Source of the DNA: an uncultured Eubacteriales bacterium
GTDB lineage: Bacteria > Bacillota > Clostridia > Oscillospirales > Oscillospiraceae
Assembly (NCBI GenBank): GCA_900546485.1
Contig: URDK01000005.1
Span: 1 to 58,487, forward strand
Reading direction: 5' to 3'
Length of the DNA stretch: 58,487 bases
The first letter of the stretch is position 1; each line of letters begins with the position of its first letter. Below the pieces are notes generated by a model. It searched no databases and had not been told where the DNA came from. It saw only the letters and a program-made list of their open reading frames with translations. Made by a program: the position numbers and the translations under genes. This document shows positions 1-8,001 of this stretch, one piece after another.

Positions 1-311
1 ACCAGGTTCACCCCGTCCGGGTTCACCAGCGGCGCGAACCACACACGCGTATCATCCAGTGCGCCGGGCCAGGTCCCGGCGGCCAACTCCCCGGCAAAGC
101 GCATCAGCAGAGGCGCCGTTATCCACTCGTTGGCGTGGTGCGCCGCCGTGAGCAGCACCCGCCGCCCGCTGCGCCCCATTGCAAACCAGCGCAGCGCCGC
201 CCCGGCGACGCTCCGGCCATAGATACCCGCCGCCCCGTTCGGCCCGCGCGAGGCCGTCCGCAGTATCTGCTCGCCTATGCCCCGCGGACTCCATTCCGTC
301 GAATTTTTCAT
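1..311 (-). CDS. M14 family zinc carboxypeptidase, truncated by window edge
   Basis: The first 103 residues of a minus-strand gene are present; the rest lies beyond base 1. The ATG at 311 has an AAAGGA ribosome site about 10 bases upstream. The reading frame shows the M14 zinc motif HxxE as HHANEW (His59 and Glu62 as likely metal ligands), followed by a WFAPLVNPDGVNL stretch typical of M14 peptidases. The family removes C-terminal residues or cleaves gamma-D-glutamyl-diamino-acid bonds in peptidoglycan peptides; the short N-terminus without signal peptide suggests a cytoplasmic enzyme of the second kind. It is divergent from spoIVB. The catalytic Glu and third zinc ligand cannot be checked because the C-terminus is missing. 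Confidence 0.85.
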   Translation of the reverse strand, partial: MKNSTEWSPRGIGEQILRTASRGPNGAAGIYGRSVAGAALRWFAMGRSGRRVLLTAAHHANEWITAPLLMRFAGELAAGTWPGALDDTRVWFAPLVNPDGVNL

Positions 312-497
312 GGCATGATTTTCCTTTCGCTCAAACTTCCCGCGCTATAATGGTATCTCGCCGAGGTGGGAATGATGCATGAAAAAACCGCCTTTAATTT
401 TCGGAGGCCGGCACATAATGATATAGCCGAAGCAGTGCGGATCAAAAATTTTTCTGCATACGCGGGGCAGAAAAGAGCGGGGGGAGAAGAAAAAGAG

Positions 498-1526
498 ATG
501 GAAAAGACGAGAAGGATATGCCCTCGGGCGGCGCTGTCGCTGCTGCTTGCGCTGGCTGTGCTGGCGGTGCCTGCGCTGGCCGAGGGCACGAGGGAGCTTG
601 TGCCCGTAGGGCAGACCGTGGGCATAGAGGCTTCCACGGAAGGGCTGCTGGTGGTCTCGCTCTCCGAGGTAGAGACGGCGGAGGGAAAGGTCAGCCCGGC
701 GGCAGACGGCGGGATCCAGCCCGGAGACATCATAGTCCGGCTGGGAAATTGCGAGGTCTCCAGTTCGGAGGACTTTGCCCAGGCTGCGGCCTGCCTTGAC
801 GGCAGTCCCGTGGCTGTGCAGCTGATGCGCGGAGGTCAGCTCATCCAGTATACGGTGACGCCCGCGCTCTCGGCTGAGGACAACTGCTGGCGGCTGGGGC
901 TCTGGCTGCGCGACGGCATAGCCGGCATAGGCACCGTCACGTTTTACGACCCGGCGACCGGCCTTTTCGGCGCGCTGGGCCACAGCATCAATGACGCGGA
1001 CACCGGCGTGCTGCTGCCTCTTGGCGAGGGCTTTATCACCAACGCAACGGTTTCCGACGTGCTGAAGGGAGAAAAGGGCCGCGCGGGCGAGCTGCACGGC
1101 GCCTTTGACACCAGCGCACGTCTGGGCTGCGTGACGCAGAACACGCCGAGCGGCATCTTCGGAACGGCTGACGGCGGCTGCTTTGCGGGCTCTGCCGTGC
1201 CGGTCGCCGCAGATGAGGAGATCGAAAACGGCGCCGCGACCATACTCGCAAACGTTGCGGGCAGCGAGGTGCGTGAGTACGCGGTCGAAATCTCCCGGGC
1301 CCAGAGCGGAGGACGCCTGCTGGTGACCGTGACCGACCCGGCCCTGCTCGCCGCGACGGGCGGCATAGTACAGGGAATGTCGGGCAGTCCGATATTGCAG
1401 AACGGCAAACTGGTCGGCGCCGTGACACACGTGCTCATCTCCGACCCGACGCGCGGCTACGGAATAACCATCAGCTCCATGCTGAACGCCGCAGAATGCG
1501 CCGAGACCATGGCCATCGCCGCCTGA
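498..1526 (+). CDS. spoIVB: SpoIVB-type serine peptidase (S55), sporulation
   Basis: 342 residues. I start at ATG 498, behind a purine-rich GGGGAGAAG site, because it is followed directly by a signal anchor (KTRRICPR, then a Leu/Ala-rich helix ending PALAEG). A PDZ-like segment (about residues 60-120) contains GGIQPGDIIVRLG. The S55 peptidase domain follows with FGALGHSIND (His162 as likely catalytic His) and GMSGSPI (Ser295/297 region as likely nucleophile), then SDPTRGYGI near the end. In Bacillus, SpoIVB is secreted from the forespore and cleaves SpoIVFA to activate sigma-K in the mother cell. The protein is shorter than the roughly 425-residue Bacillus form and its neighbour is not spo0A, so a second SpoIVB-like paralogue is possible. 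Confidence 0.88.
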   Translation: MEKTRRICPRAALSLLLALAVLAVPALAEGTRELVPVGQTVGIEASTEGLLVVSLSEVETAEGKVSPAADGGIQPGDIIVRLGNCEVSSSEDFAQAAACLDGSPVAVQLMRGGQLIQYTVTPALSAEDNCWRLGLWLRDGIAGIGTVTFYDPATGLFGALGHSINDADTGVLLPLGEGFITNATVSDVLKGEKGRAGELHGAFDTSARLGCVTQNTPSGIFGTADGGCFAGSAVPVAADEEIENGAATILANVAGSEVREYAVEISRAQSGGRLLVTVTDPALLAATGGIVQGMSGSPILQNGKLVGAVTHVLISDPTRGYGITISSMLNAAECAETMAIAA

Positions 1527-1540
1527 AATCCAAACTAAAA

Positions 1541-1569
1541 GAGGGCGCGCCTTTTCAGGGCGCGCCCTC
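1541..1569. terminator. Bidirectional terminator between spoIVB and the flavodoxin-like gene
   Basis: A perfect 11-bp stem, GAGGGCGCGCC with its complement, has a 7-base loop. The AAAA on the left side gives a U-run for the minus-strand gene. The plus-strand side has only a short CTTT, so it is stronger for the minus-strand operon. Confidence 0.75.
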
Positions 1570-1590
1570 AGCTTTACAGCAAGCAGAACC

Positions 1591-2211
1591 TTACCTTATG
1601 AAATTGGTGCGGTTTTTGAGCTCGGCCTCCGGCGGCTCTATGCCGGCTTTGCGGCCGGCCTCTATGCAGCGGAGCAGCCAGGCCATGTTCCGGGCCAGGT
1701 TGCGTGCGGTCTGGAGGCCCTCGGCGTCCTCTGCGACGTCCTCCGCCCGGCCGCCGTGGACCATGTTCCAGTAGGTTGATGACACGACGGGCATCTGGGA
1801 TATGGTGAAGTACTTGTTTATGACGTCCAGCGAGGCTGTCGTACCCGCGCGGCGAGCGCTCGTGAAGGCCGCGGCAGGCTTGTGGGCAAAGCGGTCGGCG
1901 CCCGCGAAGAACATGCGGTCCAGGAAGGCCAGCAGCGCCCCGGCCGGCGAAGCGTAGTGCACGGGGGAGCCGACGATGAGGCCGTCCGCCGCCGCGAGCG
2001 CCTCTATTGCCGCATTCACGCCGTCATCCACAACGCAGCGGCCGGTCCTGGCGCAGCCGCCGCAGGCCGTGCAGCCTGCCACAGCGCCCGTGCCGATGTT
2101 TATGAGCTCCGTCTCCACACCGCAGTCCGAGAGCGTGCGCGCGACCTCGTCCAGAGCCGCGCGGGTGCAGCCGTGCTCGTGCGGGCTGCCGTTGATGAGC
2201 AGTACCTTCAT
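1591..2211 (-). CDS. Flavodoxin-fold NAD(P)H-dependent FMN reductase family protein
   Basis: 206 residues. The N-terminus MKVLLINGSPHEHGCT is the FMN-phosphate loop of the flavodoxin-like reductase/iron-sulfur flavoprotein group. A CTACGGCARTGRC stretch (about residues 47-59) has the compact cysteine spacing seen in iron-sulfur flavoproteins, so a Fe-S cluster is possible. GLIVGSPVHYASPAG is the second flavin-contacting segment. Such proteins shuttle electrons from NAD(P)H or ferredoxin to flavin or quinone-like acceptors in the cytoplasm; the substrate is unknown. It is the last gene of a minus-strand run, starting 4 bases after the EEP gene stop, so the two are probably co-translated. Confidence 0.82.
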   Translation of the reverse strand: MKVLLINGSPHEHGCTRAALDEVARTLSDCGVETELINIGTGAVAGCTACGGCARTGRCVVDDGVNAAIEALAAADGLIVGSPVHYASPAGALLAFLDRMFFAGADRFAHKPAAAFTSARRAGTTASLDVINKYFTISQMPVVSSTYWNMVHGGRAEDVAEDAEGLQTARNLARNMAWLLRCIEAGRKAGIEPPEAELKNRTNFIR

Positions 2212-2215
2212 TGAT

Positions 2216-3280
2216 TCACGCCTCCTTAAAGCCGATCTCCACGACCACGGGGTTGTGGTCGGAGTATTTGAAGCCGAGGCTCTGCGTCTCGACGCTCAGA
2301 ACATCTATATTCGGGGAGACGATGAAACCGTCGAGCACATAGTGCTGGCTCGTCTCCGCGTCGTAGGGCGCGTCGAGCAGGCGGCAGGTAGGCGAGCTGT
2401 CATCGTAGACATAGCTCCAGCCCTCGGGCAGGCTCTCCGCCTCGAGGACGCCGGGCGCCCAGACTTCGCCCTCGCGTATAGGCCACTTGTCCAGCGTGCC
2501 GGGGAAGGTCTGGTTGAAATCGCCGCCGGCTATCACGTAGTTGCCCTCCGCGTATTCGCTCTCGAGTATGTCGAAGAGCATCGCCGTCTGCGCGGCCTTG
2601 CCCTCGCCGTCGTCATAGGCCTCGAGGTGGAGGTTCACGACCACAAGCTCCTTGTCGAGGTCAGGTATGTAGTAGCGGCTGACGAGCAGGCAGCGCTTGA
2701 GGTTCGCCGTGCGTATCGGCCAGGAGAAGGGGCAGGGCAGCGCTATGCGCTCCGCCGAGCCGCCCTGAACGGCGTAGTCCGAGGTGGTCAGTATACCGCT
2801 GTTGACCTTGCCTATCGGAGGCCAGGGGAAGGGCACAAAGGGGCAGGAGTAGTTGAGCGCGTAGACCGAGGAATGCGCATTCCGGCCCTCGGAGAAGCTC
2901 TTCATCTCGTTAGTGCCGTAGCTGCGGGTGGAGTTTTCGTCCACCTCCTGAAGCATGTAGACGTCGGCGTCCAGCTCGTCGAGGGTGCTGAGGACGCCGC
3001 TGAAGTAGGCGTCAAAGTCCTCGCGTTCGGGCTTGCCGTCGCCCGTGCCGCCGTCCATGACGAAATCCTCCTTCTCGCCGAGGCCGCAGTAGCCGACGTT
3101 CCAGGTGACGAGGCGCACCGTATCACCCACGCTCTCCGGCTCTCCCAGGGTCGAGGCCGATATGTACTCCACGTCGTCCGGCCGGTATTCCGTGGCTGTC
3201 AGAAAGCCCACGAGCCCGCCCGCCGCGACGACGATGACGAGCACTATGATCAGCAGGACCTTGAGCAGCTTTTTTCCCAT
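2216..3280 (-). CDS. Membrane-anchored endonuclease/exonuclease/phosphatase family protein
   Basis: 354 residues from ATG 3280. An ATG 15 bases further upstream lies inside the GGAGGCGGAG ribosome site, so I prefer the internal one. A single N-terminal helix (LLKVLLIIVLVIVVAAGGLVG) would anchor it with the catalytic domain outside. EEP motifs are visible: VTWNVGYCG (Asn), YMLQEVDEN (metal-binding Glu), GGDFNQTFPGT (Asp/Asn) and KYSDHNPVVVEI (the terminal Asp-His pair). The fold cleaves phosphodiester or phosphomonoester bonds, as in DNases, sphingomyelinases and inositol phosphatases; the substrate cannot be read from sequence. It sits 26 bases downstream of the MBL hydrolase and 4 bases before the flavoprotein gene. 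Confidence 0.85.
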   Translation of the reverse strand: MGKKLLKVLLIIVLVIVVAAGGLVGFLTATEYRPDDVEYISASTLGEPESVGDTVRLVTWNVGYCGLGEKEDFVMDGGTGDGKPEREDFDAYFSGVLSTLDELDADVYMLQEVDENSTRSYGTNEMKSFSEGRNAHSSVYALNYSCPFVPFPWPPIGKVNSGILTTSDYAVQGGSAERIALPCPFSWPIRTANLKRCLLVSRYYIPDLDKELVVVNLHLEAYDDGEGKAAQTAMLFDILESEYAEGNYVIAGGDFNQTFPGTLDKWPIREGEVWAPGVLEAESLPEGWSYVYDDSSPTCRLLDAPYDAETSQHYVLDGFIVSPNIDVLSVETQSLGFKYSDHNPVVVEIGFKEA

Positions 3281-3306
3281 TTCTCCGCCTCCCATTTTAG
3301 TTTATA

Positions 3307-4284
3307 TCAGATGTAATAGCGATAGACCCCGTTGTCCAGCTCCCGGCGGACACGGTCGCGCATGAGGAGATAGTCGAGGTGCGCCGCGGTCTCGCCGACG
3401 GCGAACCACTTCTGCTGGAGCGGGAAATCCGCCCAGGAGGGGCTCTTGCCGCGCACGCGCCAGCTCATCCGGCCGGAGAGCTCGTAGGCGGTGAGCTTCG
3501 GCTCCCGCTCGAGTATGCCTATCATCTCGCGTATCCTGGCGCCGTGGTGCTCTATGATCTTGCCGATGCGCTCCGACATCGTGCCGGAGACGCCGCGGTG
3601 CGCAGGCAGCGGCAGACGCACGTCGAAGATGCTTATGTCCATAAGGCTGTGCACATAGGCGCCCAGCGGATCGGAAAAGCCCGGCCAGGTCGTGATGTTC
3701 GGCGTGATGTCGAAGAGGACATGATCACCGAGGAACATGACCTTGTCCTCCTGGTCATAAAGGCAGAGATGCCCCGGCGTGTGTCCAGGCGTCATGATGA
3801 CGCGCAGGCTGCGGCCGCCGTACTCGAGAACATCGCCCTCACCGACATAGGTGTGCTCCGCGCGTATGGGGCTGTTATACTTGCGCATGGGCGAATCGGA
3901 GAGGAACGCGGTCTCCGCGGGCGAGAAGCCCTGGAGCGTATACTCCTCCGTCCTGTGGGTGTTCGGATGGCTCTGCATATAGAGCAGCCTCCGGCTGTCC
4001 TCACAGCTCATGAATATCTTGGTATCCGGGCCGGCTATTTCCGGCGCCAGGCCGCTGTGGTCCGTGTGCAAATGGGTAAGGAAAATGTCCGTGTTCTCCA
4101 TGCTGACGCCCAGCTCGGCCAGCCCGCCCATCAGCGCGTCGCGGCACTCGTCGCGCCGGAAGCCGGTGTCGATGAGCAGATTGCGCTTGTCGTCCTTGAT
4201 GAGGTAGGCGTTCAGGTTCCGGAGCGGATTGTCCGGCAGCGGAACGAAGATGCTGTAAATGTTGCCTTCGATATGTGTATACAT
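3307..4284 (-). CDS. Metallo-beta-lactamase fold hydrolase
   Basis: 325 residues with a GGAGAGAGA ribosome site in front of ATG 4284. The metal-binding motif FLTHLHTDHSG (HxHxDH) is near residue 90. A second histidine is in MTPGHTPGHLCLY, the Asp ligand in MFLGDHVLFD and another His in LPAHRGV. The C-terminal 80 residues (IGKIIEHHGAR onward) form the helical domain seen in LACTB2/glyoxalase II-like enzymes. It is probably a cytoplasmic thioester or phosphoester hydrolase of unknown substrate. It is the promoter-proximal gene of the 4284-1591 minus-strand run. Confidence 0.85.
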   Translation of the reverse strand: MYTHIEGNIYSIFVPLPDNPLRNLNAYLIKDDKRNLLIDTGFRRDECRDALMGGLAELGVSMENTDIFLTHLHTDHSGLAPEIAGPDTKIFMSCEDSRRLLYMQSHPNTHRTEEYTLQGFSPAETAFLSDSPMRKYNSPIRAEHTYVGEGDVLEYGGRSLRVIMTPGHTPGHLCLYDQEDKVMFLGDHVLFDITPNITTWPGFSDPLGAYVHSLMDISIFDVRLPLPAHRGVSGTMSERIGKIIEHHGARIREMIGILEREPKLTAYELSGRMSWRVRGKSPSWADFPLQQKWFAVGETAAHLDYLLMRDRVRRELDNGVYRYYI

Positions 4285-4349
4285 GGTCTCTCTCCGTTGC
4301 AGAATAATATCCCGTGTATTTTACCACATATCCCCGACGATTACAGCCC

Positions 4350-4781
4350 CTATCTTTTAAAAATAATGACTCCGCCTATCATGAGCGCCAGTCCGGCGAA
4401 CTTGGTCCATCCAAAACTGACCTGCTCCGCGCCCATGAGGCCGAAGGCGTCGATGAGCGCCGCCACGAGCAGCTGGCTTATCAGTATGACGCTGATGGCC
4501 ACCGTGGGCGAGAGCGCGCCTATGCCCAGCATGACAGTGACCGTGATGACAAGGCCGAGCGCTCCACCCAGCATGTAGTACCAGGGCACGCCGGTGAGCT
4601 GCGAGAAGCTGCCCGTCCGGTAAAAGAGCAGCGCCGCCGCGGAGAGAGCCGCCGCCGTGCACTGCACAAAGGCGTTTGCCTCCATCGTGCCTATGCCCTC
4701 GCCCAGGCGCGTGTTCATAACGCCCTGAATACTCATCGCCGCGCCGGCTATGGCGCACCATATAAATCCCAGCATGCTCAA
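4350..4781 (-). CDS. DMT-superfamily transporter, YdcZ/DUF606 type
   Basis: 143 residues, nearly all in about five hydrophobic helices (LGFIWCAIAGAAMSIQGVMN, YYMLGGALGLVITVTVML, AISVILISQLLVAALIDAFG, FAGLALMIGGVIIF). This is the single-domain drug/metabolite transporter type that usually works as a dimer or as a pair with a second copy. The motif QGVMNTRLG near the N-terminus is typical of the YdcZ family. A GGCGG site lies 5 bases before a TTG at 4781 and 11 before an ATG at 4775; either could be used. No second copy is adjacent. Substrate unknown. Confidence 0.75.
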   Translation of the reverse strand: MSMLGFIWCAIAGAAMSIQGVMNTRLGEGIGTMEANAFVQCTAAALSAAALLFYRTGSFSQLTGVPWYYMLGGALGLVITVTVMLGIGALSPTVAISVILISQLLVAALIDAFGLMGAEQVSFGWTKFAGLALMIGGVIIFKR

Positions 4782-4850
4782 AAACGCCGCCTTTCGTCAA
4801 AACGATGATACCTCCCCGCGGCGGAAGCGGTGTTTTCGGAAAAATACCAC

Positions 4851-4879
4851 TTGTGCGCGAGGCGTGGATATGCTATAAC
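4851..4879 (+). promoter_or_regulatory. Sigma-A promoter of the ACT-hom-lysC operon
   Basis: The -35 is TTGTGC (4851-4856), the spacer is exactly 17 bases, and the -10 is TATAAC (4874-4879) with an extended TG at -14. Transcription should begin near 4886, leaving a leader of about 70 bases. Confidence 0.75.
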
Positions 4880-4903
4880 TATTGTGCTTGAACAAAATAC
4901 ATT

Positions 4904-4936
4904 CGGCCGTCACAGGGCGACAGCCCAAATCGGCCG
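4904..4936 (+). promoter_or_regulatory. Leader hairpin upstream of the ACT-hom-lysC operon
   Basis: Inside the 5' leader, CGGCCG (4904-4909) pairs with CGGCCG (4931-4936), enclosing a second helix GGGC/GCCC with a GACA tetraloop (4915-4926). After it come GGGGG and a run of six T just before the ATG at 4957, so it may act as an attenuator or as a structure that controls ribosome access. I do not recognise a known riboswitch class. Confidence 0.45.
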
Positions 4937-4956
4937 CAACGGGGGTGTTTTTTAAT

Positions 4957-5403
4957 ATGGATGAAAAGGCACTGCCGAAATATTATCTCGTGGAGTCGAG
5001 CGTTTTGCCCGAGGTGTTCATAAAGGTCACCCAGGTTAGGGAGCTGCTCGAGACGGGCGAGGTCAAGACGGTGGCAGAGGCCGTGGAGCGCGTCGGAATA
5101 AGCCGCAGCGCGTTCTACAAGTACAAGGACTCGGTCATGCCCTTCCGGGACATGAAGCGGGGCAGCATAGTCACCTTCCACGCGCTGCTGCGCGACAAGA
5201 AGGGCGTGCTCTCCTCACTGCTTGCTATTTTTGCCGATACGGGCGCCAATATTCTCACGATAAACCAGAGCATACCCACAAATGGCACGGCGCTTGTGAC
5301 CATCTCCGCCACGACGGAAAACATGCCCATAGGCACGGACGAGCTCATAACCAGCGCTCGAGGGCTTGAGGGCGTCATCCGCTTTGACGCGCTGGCGGGC
5401 TGA
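4957..5403 (+). CDS. ACT domain protein, UPF0735 (PheB-like) family
   Basis: 148 residues from ATG 4957. The N-terminal half (YYLVESSVLPEVFIKVTQVR, then VAEAVERVGISRSAFYKYKD) looks like a small helix-turn-helix segment. The C-terminal half (residues about 68-147) is an ACT domain (RDKKGVLSSLLAIFADTGANILTIN) that would bind an amino acid. Family members lie beside hom or pheA in Firmicutes and are thought to be amino-acid-responsive regulators; their mechanism is not settled. It is the first gene of the hom-lysC operon, 33 bases before hom, so threonine, methionine or lysine sensing is likely. The GGGGG ribosome site is about 11 bases upstream, longer than ideal. Confidence 0.88.
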   Translation: MDEKALPKYYLVESSVLPEVFIKVTQVRELLETGEVKTVAEAVERVGISRSAFYKYKDSVMPFRDMKRGSIVTFHALLRDKKGVLSSLLAIFADTGANILTINQSIPTNGTALVTISATTENMPIGTDELITSARGLEGVIRFDALAG

Positions 5404-5436
5404 GAGAAAGCACGAGGCATATAGGAGAGAGATAAA

Positions 5437-6648
5437 ATGGTAAAAGTTGCGATACTCGGCATCGGCACGGTCGGCGGCGGCACGGCCGAGGTGCTCACGA
5501 AGAACAGGGAGCTCATCGCCCGCAGGGCCGGGCAGGAGATAGAGCTCAAGTATATCCTCTGCCGCAAGCCCAGACCGGACCACCCCTTCGCTGAGCTTAT
5601 CGTCCACGACATAGAGACCATCGTGAACGACCCCGAGATAGGCGTCGTGGCGGAATGCATAGGCGGCGCGACGCTGGCCTACGAATACGACCGGCGCTGC
5701 CTCGAGGCGGGCAAGAACGTGGTCACGTCGAATAAGGAGCTGGTGGCTGAAAAGGGCCTGGAACTGACGGCTCTCGCCCGGAAAAAGGGCGTGAACTTCC
5801 TCTTTGAGGCCAGCGTCGGCGGCGGCATCCCCATTCTACGCCCCATCTGCCAGTGTCTGGCGGCGAACGAGATAAGCTCCGTCTGCGGCATCCTCAACGG
5901 CACGACCAACTACATCCTCACCGAGATGATCCAGTGCGGCAAGAGCTTTGCCCAGGCCCTGCGCGAGGCGCAGCAGAAGGGCTACGCCGAGGCTGACCCC
6001 ACGGCGGACGTCGAGGGCATAGACGCCGGGCGCAAGATCTGCATACTCGCAGACCTCTGCTTCGGCAAGAACGTCCCGCCCTCGTCCATAACCACGGAGG
6101 GCATAACGCACATCACTCCGGCGGATATAGAGTGCGCGCGCATACTCGGCTACAAGATCAAGCTGCTGGGCCGCGCGATGCGGACGGGCCCCAACTCCGT
6201 CTCCGCCTTCGTCGCGCCGCACCTTATCTCTAAGTCGAACCCGCTCGCGAACGTGGACGGTGTCATGAACGGCATCTCCGTCAAGGGCGACGCCGTGGGC
6301 GAGGCGATGTTCTTCGGTCCCGGTGCGGGCGCGCACCCGACGGCCAGCGCCGTGGCAGGCGACATCATCGACTGCGTGCGAGACCCCTCGACAAGGACTT
6401 ACATGGGTTGGTGGCCCTCGGAGCCCGGATATGTCACGGGTCCGGAGACGCTCTCCTGCCGCTGGATGGTGCGGCTGGTGGCGCCGCTCGCGAAGATAGG
6501 CGCGGCCTTCCAGGGCGTGCGCTTCATCCCCGCCCCCAACGCGGAGCCGGACGAATACGCCTTCGTCACGCCTTACATGCCGGGCGAGGAGCTCACGGCC
6601 AGAACGGCCGGCATGGACGTGCGCGCGAGATACCGCGTGCTCGACTGA
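5437..6648 (+). CDS. hom: Homoserine dehydrogenase
   Basis: 403 residues with an AGGAGAG ribosome site. The NAD(P)-binding loop GIGTVGGGTAEVL starts at residue 7. The substrate/catalytic region contains VTSNKELVAEKG, GGGIPILRP, CGILNGTTNYILTEM and AEADPTADVEGIDAGRK, all diagnostic for homoserine dehydrogenase. It reduces aspartate semialdehyde to homoserine, feeding threonine, isoleucine and methionine synthesis. The C-terminal segment (residues about 330-403) is where an ACT domain sits in longer homologues but is short and poorly conserved here. Regulation may rest instead on the separate ACT protein encoded just upstream. Confidence 0.95.
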   Translation: MVKVAILGIGTVGGGTAEVLTKNRELIARRAGQEIELKYILCRKPRPDHPFAELIVHDIETIVNDPEIGVVAECIGGATLAYEYDRRCLEAGKNVVTSNKELVAEKGLELTALARKKGVNFLFEASVGGGIPILRPICQCLAANEISSVCGILNGTTNYILTEMIQCGKSFAQALREAQQKGYAEADPTADVEGIDAGRKICILADLCFGKNVPPSSITTEGITHITPADIECARILGYKIKLLGRAMRTGPNSVSAFVAPHLISKSNPLANVDGVMNGISVKGDAVGEAMFFGPGAGAHPTASAVAGDIIDCVRDPSTRTYMGWWPSEPGYVTGPETLSCRWMVRLVAPLAKIGAAFQGVRFIPAPNAEPDEYAFVTPYMPGEELTARTAGMDVRARYRVLD

Positions 6649-6709
6649 CGGCATATAATAAACCGGGCGCATAGCCCGCACAAAGTCAGCTTTTGGAGGG
6701 ACATACCCC

Positions 6710-7915
6710 ATGCTCATAGTAAAGAAATTCGGCGGCAGCTCCGTCGCCGACGCGGAAAAGGTCAGGCGCGTCGCCGGGATAATCGCGGACGACTACGCGG
6801 AGGGGCACGACGTAGTGGTCGTCCTCTCTGCCCAGGGCGACACGACGGATGACCTGATAGAAAAGGCAAAGGAGCTCAATCCCCGCCCCTCAAAGCGGGA
6901 GATGGACGTCCTGCTCTCCACGGGCGAGCAGCAGTCGGTGGCGCTGATGTCCATGGCACTGGAGGCGATGGGCATGCCCGTCGTCTCGCTCACTGGCTGG
7001 CAGGTCGGTCTGGAAACCAACACCACCTACGGCAGCGCGCGCATAGTCCGCGTCTCGACGGAGCGCATCCGCCGCGAGCTCGACAAGCGCCGCATCGTGG
7101 TCGTGGCGGGCTTCCAGGGCATAGACCGCAACGACGACATAACCACACTGGGCCGCGGCGGCTCGGACACGACCGCAGTCGCGATAGCCGCGGTGCTGCA
7201 CGCCGACAAATGTCAGATATACACGGACGTCGAGGGCGTTTACACCGCCGACCCGCGCAAGGTCAAGGGCGCGAGGAAGCTGGATGAGATAACCTACGAT
7301 GAGATGCTCGAGCTCGCGAGTCTCGGCGCGCAGGTGCTGATGAACCGCTCCGTGGAACTGGCGAAGCGTTACGGCGTAGTAATAGAGGTGCTTTCGAGCT
7401 ATGTGCGAAAGCCCGGCACAAAAGTTAAGGAGGTCGCAAAGAAGATGGAAGAGATGAAGATAAGCGGCATAGCGAAGGACAATGACGTGGCGCGCATAGC
7501 GGTAGTCGGTGTGCCTGACGAGCCCGGCATAGCGTTCCGCGTGTTCAATACGATGGCGCGTTCGAAGATAAACGTAGATATCATACTTCAGTCCTACGGC
7601 AAGGCGGGCACGAACGACATCAGCTTCACTGTGCCTCTGCAGGACGCCGAAACGGCCGCGGAGGCGCTCACAGAGCTGCAGGAGTCCATCGGCTTCGACC
7701 ACCTGAGCGTGGATACGAACGTCTGCAAGGTCAGCATCGTCGGCGCGGGCATGATGAGCGCCTCCGGCATAGCTGCGCTGATGTTCGAGGCCCTGTACGA
7801 CGCCAAGATAAACATCCAGATGATCTCGACCTCCGAGATAAAGGTCTCCGTCCTTATCGAGAAGGGCTATGCCGACCAGGCGGTCCAGGCCATACACAAC
7901 AAGTTCTTTGGCTGA
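6710..7915 (+). CDS. lysC: Aspartate kinase
   Basis: 401 residues. KKFGGSSVADAEKV opens the kinase domain; FQGIDRNDDITTLGRGGSDTTAVA and CQIYTDVEGVYTADPR are aspartokinase hallmarks. Two ACT repeats occupy about residues 265-400 (VVGVPDEPGIAFRVFNTMA; VSIVGAGMMSASGIAALMFE), which normally bind lysine or threonine for feedback inhibition. It phosphorylates aspartate, the entry step of the aspartate family. It follows hom by 61 bases in the same operon. TTGGAGGGACA about 10 bases before the ATG is a strong ribosome site. Confidence 0.95.
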   Translation: MLIVKKFGGSSVADAEKVRRVAGIIADDYAEGHDVVVVLSAQGDTTDDLIEKAKELNPRPSKREMDVLLSTGEQQSVALMSMALEAMGMPVVSLTGWQVGLETNTTYGSARIVRVSTERIRRELDKRRIVVVAGFQGIDRNDDITTLGRGGSDTTAVAIAAVLHADKCQIYTDVEGVYTADPRKVKGARKLDEITYDEMLELASLGAQVLMNRSVELAKRYGVVIEVLSSYVRKPGTKVKEVAKKMEEMKISGIAKDNDVARIAVVGVPDEPGIAFRVFNTMARSKINVDIILQSYGKAGTNDISFTVPLQDAETAAEALTELQESIGFDHLSVDTNVCKVSIVGAGMMSASGIAALMFEALYDAKINIQMISTSEIKVSVLIEKGYADQAVQAIHNKFFG

Positions 7916-7960
7916 GAAGGTCCGAAGCGGGTGAAAGCCCATTTAAGCGCATTCCAACAA

Positions 7961-7988
7961 AAAACGCCGCCCGGATGGGCGGCGTTTT
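7961..7988. terminator. Bidirectional terminator, lysC / Na-Pi cotransporter
   Basis: A perfect 12-bp stem, AAAACGCCGCCC with its complement, has a GGAT tetraloop. A and T runs at the two ends serve both converging genes. Confidence 0.9.
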
Positions 7989-8001
7989 GCCGTACGTTCG
8001 T

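Noticed and set aside
4885..4956. T-box or lysine riboswitch in the ACT-hom-lysC leader
   Set aside because: The leader is too short and lacks the T-box sequence and L-box conserved blocks.
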